From Prevotella sp. OH937_COT-195 (GTDB taxonomy: Bacteria; Bacteroidota; Bacteroidia; Bacteroidales; Bacteroidaceae): a DNA stretch of 64,000 bases. The stretch spans positions 1 to 64,000 of the forward strand of contig NZ_RQZH01000008.1 of assembly GCF_003932845.1 (NCBI RefSeq), written 5' to 3'. The notes under the pieces are model-generated. The model was not told the DNA's origin and searched no databases. It was given only the letters and a program-made list of their open reading frames with translations. A program made the position numbers and the translations under genes. Shown here in pieces: positions 19,205 to 28,340 of this stretch; the first letter of the stretch is position 1, and the number at the start of each line of letters is the position of its first letter.

Positions 19205-20014
19205 CTATGATCTTTTTATCATTTCCCTCATAATCTCGGTCATTATCGGCTGTGCCGCATTTGCTGCCACCTGCACCTCCTCGTGCGACACCTCAACAGG
19301 ATTGTCAAAGCCGCCAAGATCTGTTATGATACTTATTCCGAATGTCTTTATACCGCAGTGATGTGCCACAATTACCTCCGGTACGGTACTCATGCCCACA
19401 GCGTCACCGCCGAGCAAATGATACATGCGGTATTCTGCCGGTGTCTCGAATGTCGGTCCCTGCACACCAGTATATACACCGTGTACAACCCTTATATTCT
19501 TTTCTTCGGCAATCTTGTCGGCGAGTGCAATCAATTCATGATCGTATGTTTCGTGCATGTCGGGGAAACGTGGTCCGGTAGGGAAATTCTTTCCGTTCAA
19601 CGGGTGTTCCGGGAAGAAATTTATATGGTCGTCGATAATCATCAAGTCACCGATTTTGAATTCCGGATTCATTCCACCTGCAGCATTGCTCACGAACAAA
19701 GTTTTTATGCCCAATTCATACATAACGCGCACCGGAAACGTCACTTCTTTCATAGAGTAACCTTCATAGAAATGGAAGCGTCCCTGCATTGCCATGATGT
19801 CCTTGCCTCCAAGTTTTCCGAATATGAGTTTTCCGCTGTGTCCCTCTACCGTCGATACCGGCATATTGGGGATTTCATTATATGGAAATTCGTAAGTATC
19901 AGTTATTTCTGAAGCTAATTGTCCGAGTCCCGTTCCCAGTACTATTGCCGTTTGCGGACTTGTTGTCATCCTTTGTTTTAACCAAGAAGCTGTTTCTTGA
20001 ATTTTTTCGTACAT
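19205..20014 (-). CDS. punA: Purine nucleoside phosphorylase
   Basis: Phosphorolytic cleavage of purine nucleosides for salvage, of the trimeric class-II PNP type. The 269-residue protein has the phosphate loop GTGLGQLA near residue 28, STVEGHSGKL, and the signature VYTGVQGPTFETPAE near residue 190. Start ATG 20014 (MYEKIQ) is preferred; ATG 20020 is possible. The first 116 nt overlap the 3' end of lpxK in another frame, so translation of the two is probably coupled. Confidence 0.94.
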   Translation of the reverse strand: MYEKIQETASWLKQRMTTSPQTAIVLGTGLGQLASEITDTYEFPYNEIPNMPVSTVEGHSGKLIFGKLGGKDIMAMQGRFHFYEGYSMKEVTFPVRVMYELGIKTLFVSNAAGGMNPEFKIGDLMIIDDHINFFPEHPLNGKNFPTGPRFPDMHETYDHELIALADKIAEEKNIRVVHGVYTGVQGPTFETPAEYRMYHLLGGDAVGMSTVPEVIVAHHCGIKTFGISIITDLGGFDNPVEVSHEEVQVAANAAQPIMTEIMREMIKRS

Positions 20015-21071
20015 AATCAATAATTTTTTTGTTGAACATATATTGTTGGTCTAACATGAATTTCACTTCCACCGGCAGTGAAAATATGTTGTGCCTAACA
20101 TTGTCACTCAGTCCGTCCATGCCTAAGAGACGCGTTGCGTCTTTCTCCGTGGTAATTATAATTTTCGGTTCCGGCATGGCGGCGAACTTCTCGTTCAGTC
20201 TGCGTATATCTTTTTTTGTGAACCGATGATGGTCGCTGAAAGTCAGCGGAAAGATGTTCTCCGTGTATGGCTTCAGGTCAATAATCATTTGTTTTGGCGA
20301 AGCTATACCCGTAAGTAACAGTATGTTATGTTTGTTTGTTATTTCCCCGAGTTTCATTTCGTTGCCGCAATACAGCGGTTTCAAGTTACCGTATTCCAGT
20401 GTGGTAAAATACAGTTTCTGGTACGGTCGCAGACTCATTGCCTTGATGAGCACCCGGAAATCCATCGGTTTCATGTCCGCCGGACATTTCGTAATTATAA
20501 CGATGTCGGCTCTGTCCTTGCCCTCTTTCGGTTCTCTCAACCTTCCTGCGGGCAGCAGTTTGTCGTATATTATCAGTCTGTGATAATCCACAAGCAAGAT
20601 GTTGATGCCGGGTTTTACATACCTGTGTTGGAAAGCATCATCGAGAATTACGACATCTGTGTCTTCCGTTGACTTGTCACTTGTAATCCGGTCTATGCCG
20701 TGACATCTGTCATTGCCAACCGCCACATGTACAAAATCGTATTTGCTCTTTATCTGATACGGCTCGTCCCCGATTTCGCTTACTCGTGAATCTTTTGTCG
20801 CAAGTATAAATCCCCGGCTCTTTCTTTTGTATCCCCGGCTCAAAACCGCCACTTGGGCATTGTCTTTCAGCAACCTTACAAGATACTCAACATGCGGTGT
20901 CTTGCCGGAGCCTCCCACCGTTATGTTGCCTACCGAAATCACGGGAATATCAAATTCCCTGCTTTTCAACATTCCTATGTCGAAAAGTTTGTTTCTTATC
21001 CTTATGCCGATGCCGTACAGCCAACTAAACGGCAACAGCCATTCGTTTATCTTGATAAAGTCGCTTTCCAT
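19899..21071 (-). CDS. lpxK: Tetraacyldisaccharide 4'-kinase
   Basis: Phosphorylates the 4' position of the lipid A disaccharide on the cytoplasmic face of the inner membrane. The 390-residue protein has an N-terminal membrane-associating helix (residues 8-30), Walker A GGSGKTP at 53-59, and DVVILDDAFQHR. The ATG at 21071 directly abuts the sppA stop. The last 38 or so residues, a hydrophilic tail (KDDNKSANGNSTGNGTRT), are read through the start of punA; 390 residues is longer than the roughly 330 of E. coli LpxK. Confidence 0.94.
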   Translation of the reverse strand: MESDFIKINEWLLPFSWLYGIGIRIRNKLFDIGMLKSREFDIPVISVGNITVGGSGKTPHVEYLVRLLKDNAQVAVLSRGYKRKSRGFILATKDSRVSEIGDEPYQIKSKYDFVHVAVGNDRCHGIDRITSDKSTEDTDVVILDDAFQHRYVKPGINILLVDYHRLIIYDKLLPAGRLREPKEGKDRADIVIITKCPADMKPMDFRVLIKAMSLRPYQKLYFTTLEYGNLKPLYCGNEMKLGEITNKHNILLLTGIASPKQMIIDLKPYTENIFPLTFSDHHRFTKKDIRRLNEKFAAMPEPKIIITTEKDATRLLGMDGLSDNVRHNIFSLPVEVKFMLDQQYMFNKKIIDYVRKNSRNSFLVKTKDDNKSANGNSTGNGTRTISFRNN

Positions 21072-22838
21072 TTATTCCACCTTGAGATAGAACTCCATTC
21101 TCGCCTGAATCGCATTTTGCTTATCCATAGTCTTCAACAACATGAACGGCTCGTAGTATTCTCCAAGTGTCAGGCGCAATTGTTCTTGAATATAGTTCTC
21201 TTGGTTCAAATCTTCCAGCAACAATTCTTCCCATCCTTCCGTATCGGGATATGTCACTGCGTGATATTCTTTCAATCCTGCGAGTTGTGCCGCCTTTGCC
21301 AGCGCATCGTCCAATCCGCCGAGACCGTCCACAAGTTTTATCTTCAATGCATCTTGTCCGAGCCAAACATGTCCCTGCGCAATCTTCTCCACTTCGTCAA
21401 TCGACATTTTCCGACCTTCTGCCACACGCGAGCGGAAAAGGTTGTACCCTCTGTCGATATAGCGATTGAGAATTGCCATCTCTTCGTTGTTTATCGGGCG
21501 TGCCATCGTGCCGAACGTGCTAAATTTGTTTGTCTTAACCTCGTCAAACTTCACTCCGAGTTTCTCTGTCAGCAACTGACTTGCATCGGGGAACATGCCG
21601 AATATGCCTATTGAACCGGTCAGTGTTGTCGGTTCTGCATATATGTAATTTGCTATGCAACTGATATAGTAGCCACCCGATGCAGTCATTCCGCCCATTG
21701 ATACCACCACGGGTTTCTTGGCTTTTAGGCGTTTCATCGAGTGCCATATCTGCTCCGAGGCGTATGCCGAACCACCACCGGTATTTATACGCAGTACCAC
21801 AGCTTTTACATCATCATTTTCCATTAGTTTCTCAAGGTCTTTGCAAACTTTTTGTGCATCAATGCTGTGTGCCTGACTCATGGATACCGCACCATCGACA
21901 ACGTCGCCATAAGCATAGTAAACGGCTATCTCCTCTCCCTTGTCACGTTTGCCCTTGACGCTTGCCATGTCGTTTATAGTGATCTTGTTGAATTTGTCGT
22001 CGACATTGATTTTCATCATTTCCTTTACCACGTCTTTCACTTCATCGGTATATACAAGTTTGTCAACCAGCCTGTATTTCAGGTAATTCTGCGGGTTATC
22101 AAACGTTATGAGACTGTCGGCATATTGATTAAGTTGTTCAATGCTTATCTTTCTGCTTGCCGATACGTCATTAAGTATGTTTTGCCATATCCCGGTTATG
22201 TATGCCGTAACCTGTTCGCGGTTGGGGTCACTCATCTTGTCGGCGGTAAACATCTCCGGAGCACTCTTGTAGGAACCCACTTTGGCCAGTTGCATTTTCA
22301 CTCCGAACTTGGCCATAAGATCTTTTAGGTAATAATGCTGTGCAGCCATTCCGTGCCAGTCTATTATTCCATGGGGGTTAAGCAGTACTTTGTCTGCCAC
22401 CGATGCGATGTAGTATGTTGCCTGTGTGTATGAGTCGCCGTATGCCACTATCCATTTTCCGCTTTTTTTGAAATCGAGAAGCGACTTGCGGATAGCCTGC
22501 AACGAAGCATACGAGTCGGCTCCGAATGCTCCGGCCTCAATATATATTCCCTTTATGTTTTCGTTGTCCTTAGCTTTCCTTATTCCGTCAAGGATCTCGT
22601 CCAACCCAACCTCCTCTCCTGCCTGACCTATTATTTTTAACAGCATATTGCTTCCTGCACGTTCCTCCAATGTCCCTGTCAACGGTAACACAAGTACCGA
22701 GTTTTTATCAATCGGCCCCGAAGATTCTCCGGAGGCTATCATTCCTACGATGCTCATCATTCCGATGGCTGCGATTATGACTGTGTAAATGAGAAGACCG
22801 GCAATCGTTGCCACCGTATATCTGAAGAACTCTTTCAT
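21072..22838 (-). CDS. sppA: Signal peptide peptidase SppA, 67K type
   Basis: Membrane-bound serine protease degrading cleaved signal peptides. The 588-residue protein is the long, duplicated form: an N-terminal transmembrane helix (about 10-33), a first S49 domain carrying the catalytic Lys191 in VGSYKSAPE, and a second S49 domain carrying the nucleophile Ser387 in [10 protein letters not shown]. These match the Lys209/Ser409 dyad of E. coli SppA. It heads the unit with lpxK, punA and thiL. Confidence 0.95.
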   Translation of the reverse strand: MKEFFRYTVATIAGLLIYTVIIAAIGMMSIVGMIASGESSGPIDKNSVLVLPLTGTLEERAGSNMLLKIIGQAGEEVGLDEILDGIRKAKDNENIKGIYIEAGAFGADSYASLQAIRKSLLDFKKSGKWIVAYGDSYTQATYYIASVADKVLLNPHGIIDWHGMAAQHYYLKDLMAKFGVKMQLAKVGSYKSAPEMFTADKMSDPNREQVTAYITGIWQNILNDVSASRKISIEQLNQYADSLITFDNPQNYLKYRLVDKLVYTDEVKDVVKEMMKINVDDKFNKITINDMASVKGKRDKGEEIAVYYAYGDVVDGAVSMSQAHSIDAQKVCKDLEKLMENDDVKAVVLRINTGGGSAYASEQIWHSMKRLKAKKPVVVSMGGMTASGGYYISCIANYIYAEPTTLTGSIGIFGMFPDASQLLTEKLGVKFDEVKTNKFSTFGTMARPINNEEMAILNRYIDRGYNLFRSRVAEGRKMSIDEVEKIAQGHVWLGQDALKIKLVDGLGGLDDALAKAAQLAGLKEYHAVTYPDTEGWEELLLEDLNQENYIQEQLRLTLGEYYEPFMLLKTMDKQNAIQARMEFYLKVE

Positions 22839-22878
22839 TTTTTACAAAAATTAATCCCACTAAAACATTTATATTCTG

Positions 22879-22910
22879 CAAAATTAAGAATAAATTTTAA
22901 AATGAGCAAA
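22879..22910 (-). promoter_or_regulatory. Promoter of the sppA-lpxK-punA-thiL unit
   Basis: Minus-strand TTTG (22910-22907), a 20-nt spacer and TAATTTTG (22886-22879), 40 nt before the sppA ATG. Both boxes are perfect. Confidence 0.75.
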
Positions 22911-22948
22911 TTTAGGCTTGATAATTATATATACTTCATTTATTTTTG

Positions 22949-22956
22949 TACTTTTG
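22949..22956 (+). promoter_or_regulatory. -7 element of the SDR gene
   Basis: TACTTTTG matches TAnnTTTG but ends only 7 nt before the ATG at 22964, so the message would be leaderless or nearly so. No TTTG at the -33 position. Confidence 0.45.
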
Positions 22957-22963
22957 CACTTGT

Positions 22964-23704
22964 ATGAAAAGGGCGGTTGTTATTGGTGCATCGTCGGGTA
23001 TTGGACGCGAAGTAGCACGACTGTTGCTTGCCGACGGTTGGCATGTGGGTATTGCCGCACGTCGTAAGGAGTTGCTGTCGGAATTGGAAAAAGAGTTTCC
23101 TGAACGTGTTGTCGTGTCGTGCATAGACGTGACAACAGACGATGCGCCACAGAAAATATTGGAACTGTTTGCAGAACTCGGCGACGTGGGTTTGTTCTTA
23201 CATGTATCCGGCATTGGCACTCAAAACCTCATGCTCGATAATGAGACAGAAAGTGCCACGGTGGCGACAAACGTAAAGGGGTTTACACAAATAATTGATG
23301 CAGTCTTTAATTACATGACAGAACATCAAGGTGGTCATATTGCCATTGTTTCTTCCATTGCAGGAACAAAAGGACTTGGCGTCTCCCCATCTTACAGTGC
23401 TTCCAAAGCATATCAAACGACCTATATCGAGGCTCTCGAACAGTTGTCGCGCATGCGTGACCTGAACATTCGCTTTACCGACTTGCGCCCCGGTTTTGTC
23501 GATACTGCATCGCTTGACAACAGTACGGCATACCCTATGCTGATTAAGCCCGAAGATGTTGCTCGACAGGCTGTTGATGCCATATATGCCCGAAAGAGTG
23601 TCCGCATAATAGATTGGCGTTACAGTTTACTTACTTTTTTCTGGAGACTTATACCGCGATGGCTGTGGGTGAGAATGAGAATTACCAACAAAAATAATAG
23701 GTAA
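22964..23704 (+). CDS. Short-chain dehydrogenase/reductase
   Basis: A 246-residue NAD(P)-dependent oxidoreductase of unknown substrate. The Rossmann glycine motif GASSGIG (residues 8-14) and the catalytic triad Ser131, Tyr144 and Lys148 (YSASK) are intact; AARRKE after the second strand suggests NADPH preference. The C terminus ends in a hydrophobic, arginine-rich stretch (LLTFFWRLIPRWLWVRMRI) that may bind the membrane. The in-frame upstream residues MYFCTC were rejected because they overlap the promoter. It is a single-gene unit divergent from sppA. Confidence 0.88.
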   Translation: MKRAVVIGASSGIGREVARLLLADGWHVGIAARRKELLSELEKEFPERVVVSCIDVTTDDAPQKILELFAELGDVGLFLHVSGIGTQNLMLDNETESATVATNVKGFTQIIDAVFNYMTEHQGGHIAIVSSIAGTKGLGVSPSYSASKAYQTTYIEALEQLSRMRDLNIRFTDLRPGFVDTASLDNSTAYPMLIKPEDVARQAVDAIYARKSVRIIDWRYSLLTFFWRLIPRWLWVRMRITNKNNR

Positions 23705-23745
23705 AGCAACCTCCCTTTCAAGAAACATATACAAACAATAAATCA

Positions 23746-23802
23746 ATTTCGGCTGTTTTACTTACTAATTTCACCGAAATTGCTCAACAAAACAGCCGAA
23801 AT
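23746..23802. terminator. SDR terminator, member of the AAAACAGSCG repeat family
   Basis: A perfect 14-bp inverted repeat (23746-23759 and 23789-23802) with an extra internal copy of CCGAAATT at 23774-23781 that can pair with the left arm instead. The same words recur at 44028-44110 and 58661-58725. Confidence 0.6.
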
Positions 23803-23980
23803 CACACAGTAACCAATCACGGAAAATAAAAAGAAATCTAATTTAAAAATAAAACTAAACAATACAAGAAAAGAAGAGTCCTACCGGGTTTATTCGTAAT
23901 TTTGCATTCGCCGTTTGACTCTACATGCACTCTACAATGCATTCGTTTGCATGTGGTTTATGCATATTTCTCGGATTTTG

Positions 23981-24012
23981 CTTGCATATCTGAAAGACAT
24001 TATTTATCTTTG
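23981..24012 (+). promoter_or_regulatory. Possible promoter of the BspA-like gene
   Basis: CTTG at 23981-23984, a 20-nt spacer and TATCTTTG at 24005-24012 (full match to TAnnTTTG). It is 525 nt from the ATG. A further box, TAATTTTG, lies at 23897-23904. Confidence 0.4.
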
Positions 24013-24170
24013 CACAAATTTACCAAATGATTCTGTGTGCCATAGAAAATTAAATGGTTTGAAAATGTATCATTCAGACTTATATAATAAAGGTATTAAC
24101 GAGTTGCAAGGAAACAAGAAAAACCATGCGACTTTTAACACTTTATATTTGGCCAGTTCGAATATTTTGC

Positions 24171-24227
<57 letters not shown>

Positions 24228-24290
24228 AGACGCACCGTCAATCATTGTACTTTTTTTAAACTTTTACATACGCGCGCGACAGCGTGCCGT

Positions 24291-24340
24291 AACCATTGGT
24301 GGCAAAGAGATTCTTACAATCCTCTTTGCCACCAATGGTT
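24291..24340 (+). promoter_or_regulatory. Perfect 19-bp hairpin in the BspA-like leader
   Basis: Arms 24291-24309 and 24322-24340 are exact complements around a 12-nt loop. No T run follows, so it is not a standard terminator. A second small hairpin (CATCC...GGATG) follows near 24350-24366. Confidence 0.65.
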
Positions 24341-24536
24341 GTCATGGACATCCTTACATCCGGGATGGATAATTAAGAAGGACATAGTAGCACTCTACGG
24401 TGCTTTCTTCGGTAAAGAAGATTATTGCGGAGAACGATTTTATCATCTTATTCCATGGTCATTAGCCTAATATTAAACCGTTCCGATTGTTATGGAACAC
24501 TAATAATTTTATTAATTTTTAAAGTAGTAATAATTT

Positions 24537-27500
24537 ATGAACAAGAACAAAGTAATGAAAAGGATAATTTTCCTATTGTTGGTATTATTTATACCAACAA
24601 TATCCGGATTTGCCCAATCTATTGGAGCGCACTTTGAGGTTGACAACATTAAGTATAAAATTACCAAAGCAAAACTTGATGTTAACCCCAAAGAATTCGA
24701 AGTTGCAGTTGTGAAGGTTGGCGGAAGTGGAATAGTAACAATTCCAAGTACGGTAATAGACGACAAATATCATGAGACTTTCAAAGTAACATCTACCAAT
24801 GGCTGGATGGAGCCGTCTCCAACAGCGGTTACAGAGATTATACTATCTGAAGGAATCACAAAAATCAGTGACGGAGGTTTCTGTGGCAGTAAAGGATTAA
24901 CGAAAATAACAATTCCCAAATCGTGTACCTTTATTGGCGCTTCCTGCTTCAATAACAACCCCAATTTCACCCGATTTGAAGTAAATGCAGCTAACACAAA
25001 TTATTCACACGATACTAATGGATGGCTGTTCAACAAATCAGGTAACGAACTTATCTATTATCCCTCCGGAATCGGGGGCGAGGTTAACAACATACCTTCC
25101 ACAATTACCAAGATAGGAAGGGATGCTTTCAGACTTTGCAAAAAGATTACAAAAATAAAAATTCCTACAACTGTAACGGAAATAGTTTATGATGCAGAAG
25201 GTCATCCTTTTTATAATTCAAGTGCCACCTACATCGATGTAAATGATGCAAATATCAAATATAAGGACTATGATGGAGTTCTTTGTGACATAAGTGGAAA
25301 AGAGTTAATAGCATTTCCTCCACAATATATTCCGACAGCAGGAATTCCCCAAGATCCGGAACAGAGAATATACACAATTCCAAACAGTGTGGAAACAGTT
25401 CTTCCGAACGCTTTCTACAATGCTTCCAATTATCCTCTATACTTAGATCTAAACAATGTTAAAACTATCATGACCAAAGCATTTAGCACTATGGGAAACC
25501 TTAAAAAGGTTATAATCGGTCAATATGTAGAGTTGATAGATGCCGGTGCATTCGGCGGTTGTAATAATTTGACAAAATTTGAAGTATCAGACCTCAATGC
25601 AAACTATAAAGCCAAAGAGGGAGTTATCTTTACAAAAAACGAGAAAACATTGGTGCTTTATCCTTCCGGAAAAACAGGAAACTATAAGGTTCCGACAGGA
25701 ACGGAAACAATATTTAAAGAAGCATTTAGCGGTACTCGTGCCACAGATGTCGTAACTATTGCCAACACCGTAATAACCATCGGTGAGGGTGCATTCAGTG
25801 GAAGCAGTTGGAGACAGGTGGTTTTTGAGGAGCCCTCCAAGGTGAAAAATATAGGAACAAGAGCTTTTGTGGATTCTAGAATCGTAGGAACATTCACTAT
25901 TCCTGCCAGTGTGGAAGAAATGGGAGATGGAATATTTAAGAAAGCAAATGGTATTACTGAAATTCATTTTGACGATAACTCCAAATTAACAAAAATTCCT
26001 ACTCTATTTGCAACCGAAATGGATAACCTTGAAAAGGTTGTATTCGATGGTTCCGCACCAAACTTGACGACTTTCGAAGTCAAAGCATTTGCTTACAATC
26101 CCAAACTAAAGTTCTGTGATATTCCAAGCAATCTTACAGAAATAAAGCATAGTGTTTTTCTCGAAACACCAAATTTGGAGACAGTAATATTCAGAACTCC
26201 TTCATCCATTTCAACCATAGGAGAGTCTGCTTTCACAAAAAGTGGCATCAAACATATCGAACTTCCGGAATCTGTTACCAAAATATCAGGGGTAGCATTT
26301 GACCAGTGTGCAAATCTCGAGAAAATATTCATTCCTAAAAACGTGAATGAGATAATTTACACTGCTTTCAATCTTTGTGAGAATTTAAAAGAAATAAATG
26401 TAGACAAAGAGAATACCAAATACACATCGTTAGATGGTATGTTGTGTACAAAAGACAAGAAAACACTCGTTACGTTCCCGGCAGGAAAAGCGGATTCAAA
26501 ATATACATTGATTCCTTATTTCAAAAAGGTTGGACCATACGCTTTCTATGGAAGTAACAAGATAACGAATATCACTTTCCCAAGATCCGTAGAAGAGATA
26601 GGAAGTCGCGCCATCGCATTGTGTAAAAAACTCAAATCACTGAGTTTCATGGGCGAGGACAAGGTTCCGGTTCTGACCTCTGAGATAATGTACGAATCAT
26701 CCAATCCTTCTTCTATTAATATTTATGTACGTAAGCGTTGGTATAATAACCCTGCAAACTTGGCTACAATTAAGGGATATGATAATGTGTTTAAAGATGT
26801 CATTCCTTCTTTCATCTCTGCTGAAGGTTATGACCGTGGCGTAGAATTTTTCCAGACATCAGATGAAAATGTAGGTGTAATTTCCTTTGATGGCAACGAA
26901 GAACGCACTTCTGTCATCGTAATGCCGGAAGCAACACAGCCTGCCTTTGTAAGCCATTCCAATAACCAAATCGCACAAAAGACATATACGGTAAGTTCTG
27001 TTCTTGACTTTGCTTTTGAAGAAAAGAATCTTCCTTATTCACCAAAAGTCAGAGCCATCACATTACTTGCAGACATCAATGGTATTGGTCTAAACGCATT
27101 TAAACGCAGCAGTATTGAGGAAATATATTTTGTCGGCAACACACCGGGAAATCTCAATTACAAGGCATACGAACAAATGGGCAGTTATCCTTTCAAAGAA
27201 AATCAGAAAATTTATGTAAAGAAGAGTAAGCAAAATGATTACAAGACTGCATGGGAAAAGGATCAGCATACCCTTGCCATAGAATGGCAAATCCCACAAT
27301 CTACAAACTCTCATGGTGGTACTGTATGTTATCCGTTTGATGTAGTTTATCCACAAAATTTGGGAGACAATGACATCAAGCCTTATGTACCGGTAGATTT
27401 CACTCATATCTATGATACAAAAGATCCTTTTGTCAGAGCTTACAGTTTGGATAACTATTATGTTCCTGCATTTGTCGGTGCTCTGATTCGCAGCAAGAAC

Positions 27501-27929
27501 ACAAAGGCTGTTAATTCTTATTGCCAGATGGACGAAGATCAAGCACATAATAAAGATGGATTAAATGCCGTAAATTATCAAGAGAATGCGGAGAACCGTA
27601 TGATAGGAGCGGTTGAAGAAATAATCATAGCCAATGAGTCCGGTTTCCAATACTATACTTTCAGTAAAAAACGTGGTTGTTTCGTACATTTGAAGAATGA
27701 TGCTAAATTCCCATATTTCAAGGCTTATTTACGTTTGAAAGAAAATACCGCAACTCCGGGCAAAGGCTTCAGTATATTGTTTGATGATGAAGGAACAATT
27801 ACAGGAATTGATGGTATTACTGAATTAAAAGATACAGATGATACTTACTATGATTTGAACGGCATCAAAGTAGAGAAGCCAAAGAAAGGTGTATACATCC
27901 GTAATGGTAAAAAAGTTATAATCAAATAA
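24537..27929 (+). CDS. BspA-like leucine-rich-repeat surface protein
   Basis: An exported 1130-residue protein. A signal peptide is clear (KRIIFLLLVLFIPTISGFAQ), with an alternative start at ATG 24555. From about residue 70 to 770 it consists of BspA/Treponema-type leucine-rich repeats (LRR_5) with the pattern I..IGxxAFxxCxxLxxIxIPxSVxxIG; examples are VVTIANTVITIGEGAFSG and HIELPESVTKISGVAFDQ. The last 25 or so residues (YYDLNGIKVEKPKKGVYI, then NGKKVIIK) are the tail found on many secreted Prevotella proteins and resemble a type IX secretion sorting domain. BspA proteins bind fibronectin, fibrinogen and other bacteria. A long leader with an AC microsatellite precedes it and an acidic peptide gene follows 11 nt downstream. 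Confidence 0.92.
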   Translation: MNKNKVMKRIIFLLLVLFIPTISGFAQSIGAHFEVDNIKYKITKAKLDVNPKEFEVAVVKVGGSGIVTIPSTVIDDKYHETFKVTSTNGWMEPSPTAVTEIILSEGITKISDGGFCGSKGLTKITIPKSCTFIGASCFNNNPNFTRFEVNAANTNYSHDTNGWLFNKSGNELIYYPSGIGGEVNNIPSTITKIGRDAFRLCKKITKIKIPTTVTEIVYDAEGHPFYNSSATYIDVNDANIKYKDYDGVLCDISGKELIAFPPQYIPTAGIPQDPEQRIYTIPNSVETVLPNAFYNASNYPLYLDLNNVKTIMTKAFSTMGNLKKVIIGQYVELIDAGAFGGCNNLTKFEVSDLNANYKAKEGVIFTKNEKTLVLYPSGKTGNYKVPTGTETIFKEAFSGTRATDVVTIANTVITIGEGAFSGSSWRQVVFEEPSKVKNIGTRAFVDSRIVGTFTIPASVEEMGDGIFKKANGITEIHFDDNSKLTKIPTLFATEMDNLEKVVFDGSAPNLTTFEVKAFAYNPKLKFCDIPSNLTEIKHSVFLETPNLETVIFRTPSSISTIGESAFTKSGIKHIELPESVTKISGVAFDQCANLEKIFIPKNVNEIIYTAFNLCENLKEINVDKENTKYTSLDGMLCTKDKKTLVTFPAGKADSKYTLIPYFKKVGPYAFYGSNKITNITFPRSVEEIGSRAIALCKKLKSLSFMGEDKVPVLTSEIMYESSNPSSINIYVRKRWYNNPANLATIKGYDNVFKDVIPSFISAEGYDRGVEFFQTSDENVGVISFDGNEERTSVIVMPEATQPAFVSHSNNQIAQKTYTVSSVLDFAFEEKNLPYSPKVRAITLLADINGIGLNAFKRSSIEEIYFVGNTPGNLNYKAYEQMGSYPFKENQKIYVKKSKQNDYKTAWEKDQHTLAIEWQIPQSTNSHGGTVCYPFDVVYPQNLGDNDIKPYVPVDFTHIYDTKDPFVRAYSLDNYYVPAFVGALIRSKNTKAVNSYCQMDEDQAHNKDGLNAVNYQENAENRMIGAVEEIIIANESGFQYYTFSKKRGCFVHLKNDAKFPYFKAYLRLKENTATPGKGFSILFDDEGTITGIDGITELKDTDDTYYDLNGIKVEKPKKGVYIRNGKKVIIK

Positions 27930-27940
27930 AATAAAGAAAT

Positions 27941-28153
27941 ATGAAGATAAAAAAAACATATCAAGAGCCAAAGTCGGAGGTCATCAAAATTAATGGCAAC
28001 GCTTTAATGGAGGTATGGAGTATTCCTATAGACAACGATCCCGATCATGGTATTGGAGCAGGAGACGAAGATGACATTGGAGCAAAAGAAGGATTTTTCG
28101 AAGAAGATGATGATTTATTAGAATATAAGTCTCCCAAACTTTGGAACGATTGA
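27941..28153 (+). CDS. Small acidic peptide co-transcribed with the BspA-like gene
   Basis: A 70-residue protein of unknown function. A basic start (MKIKKTYQEPKSEVIKI) leads to a short hydrophobic stretch (NALMEVWSIPI) and then a very acidic, glycine-containing tail (DEDDIGAKEGFFEEDDDLL). The layout of a lysine-rich leader, a conserved xEVI segment and an acidic tail recalls short Bacteroidales peptides often found next to surface-protein genes. It has no cleavable signal peptide. It lies 11 nt after the BspA-like stop and ahead of a terminator, so the two genes form one unit. Confidence 0.72.
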   Translation: MKIKKTYQEPKSEVIKINGNALMEVWSIPIDNDPDHGIGAGDEDDIGAKEGFFEEDDDLLEYKSPKLWND

Positions 28154-28215
28154 TAAGAATGGAAATATCTTTCTATTGATTTCGACTTAGTATTTATAAA
28201 TTGAGTCCTTATAAT

Positions 28216-28256
28216 AAAAGAGGGTGTGTCAAAATAACAGGCACATCCTCTTTTTT
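28216..28256 (+). terminator. Terminator of the BspA-like unit
   Basis: AAAAGAGGGTGTG (28216-28228) pairs with CACATCCTCTTTT (28242-28254) with one wobble, and the T run extends to 28256. Confidence 0.8.
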
Positions 28257-28276
28257 ATATAAGTATAAGAATTTGC

Positions 28277-28334
28277 TTTAACCCCAATCGGTCATTAAAA
28301 CCCTCAACCGAAAGAGTATATTGTAATGACCGGT
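28277..28334. repeat. Palindromic repeat, copy 1 (right arm truncated)
   Basis: The left arm (28277-28311) carries the full family sequence starting AACCCCAATCGGTCATTA. Only 11 nt of the right arm remain (TAATGACCGGT, 28324-28334). It sits just before the 3' end of radA. Confidence 0.75.
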
Positions 28335-28340
28335 CAAGAT

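Noticed and set aside
28216..28256. The GAGGGTGTGTCAAAA stem read as an insertion-sequence end
   Set aside because: It is a short hairpin with a T run right after a gene, without a second end or transposase; an ordinary terminator explains it.
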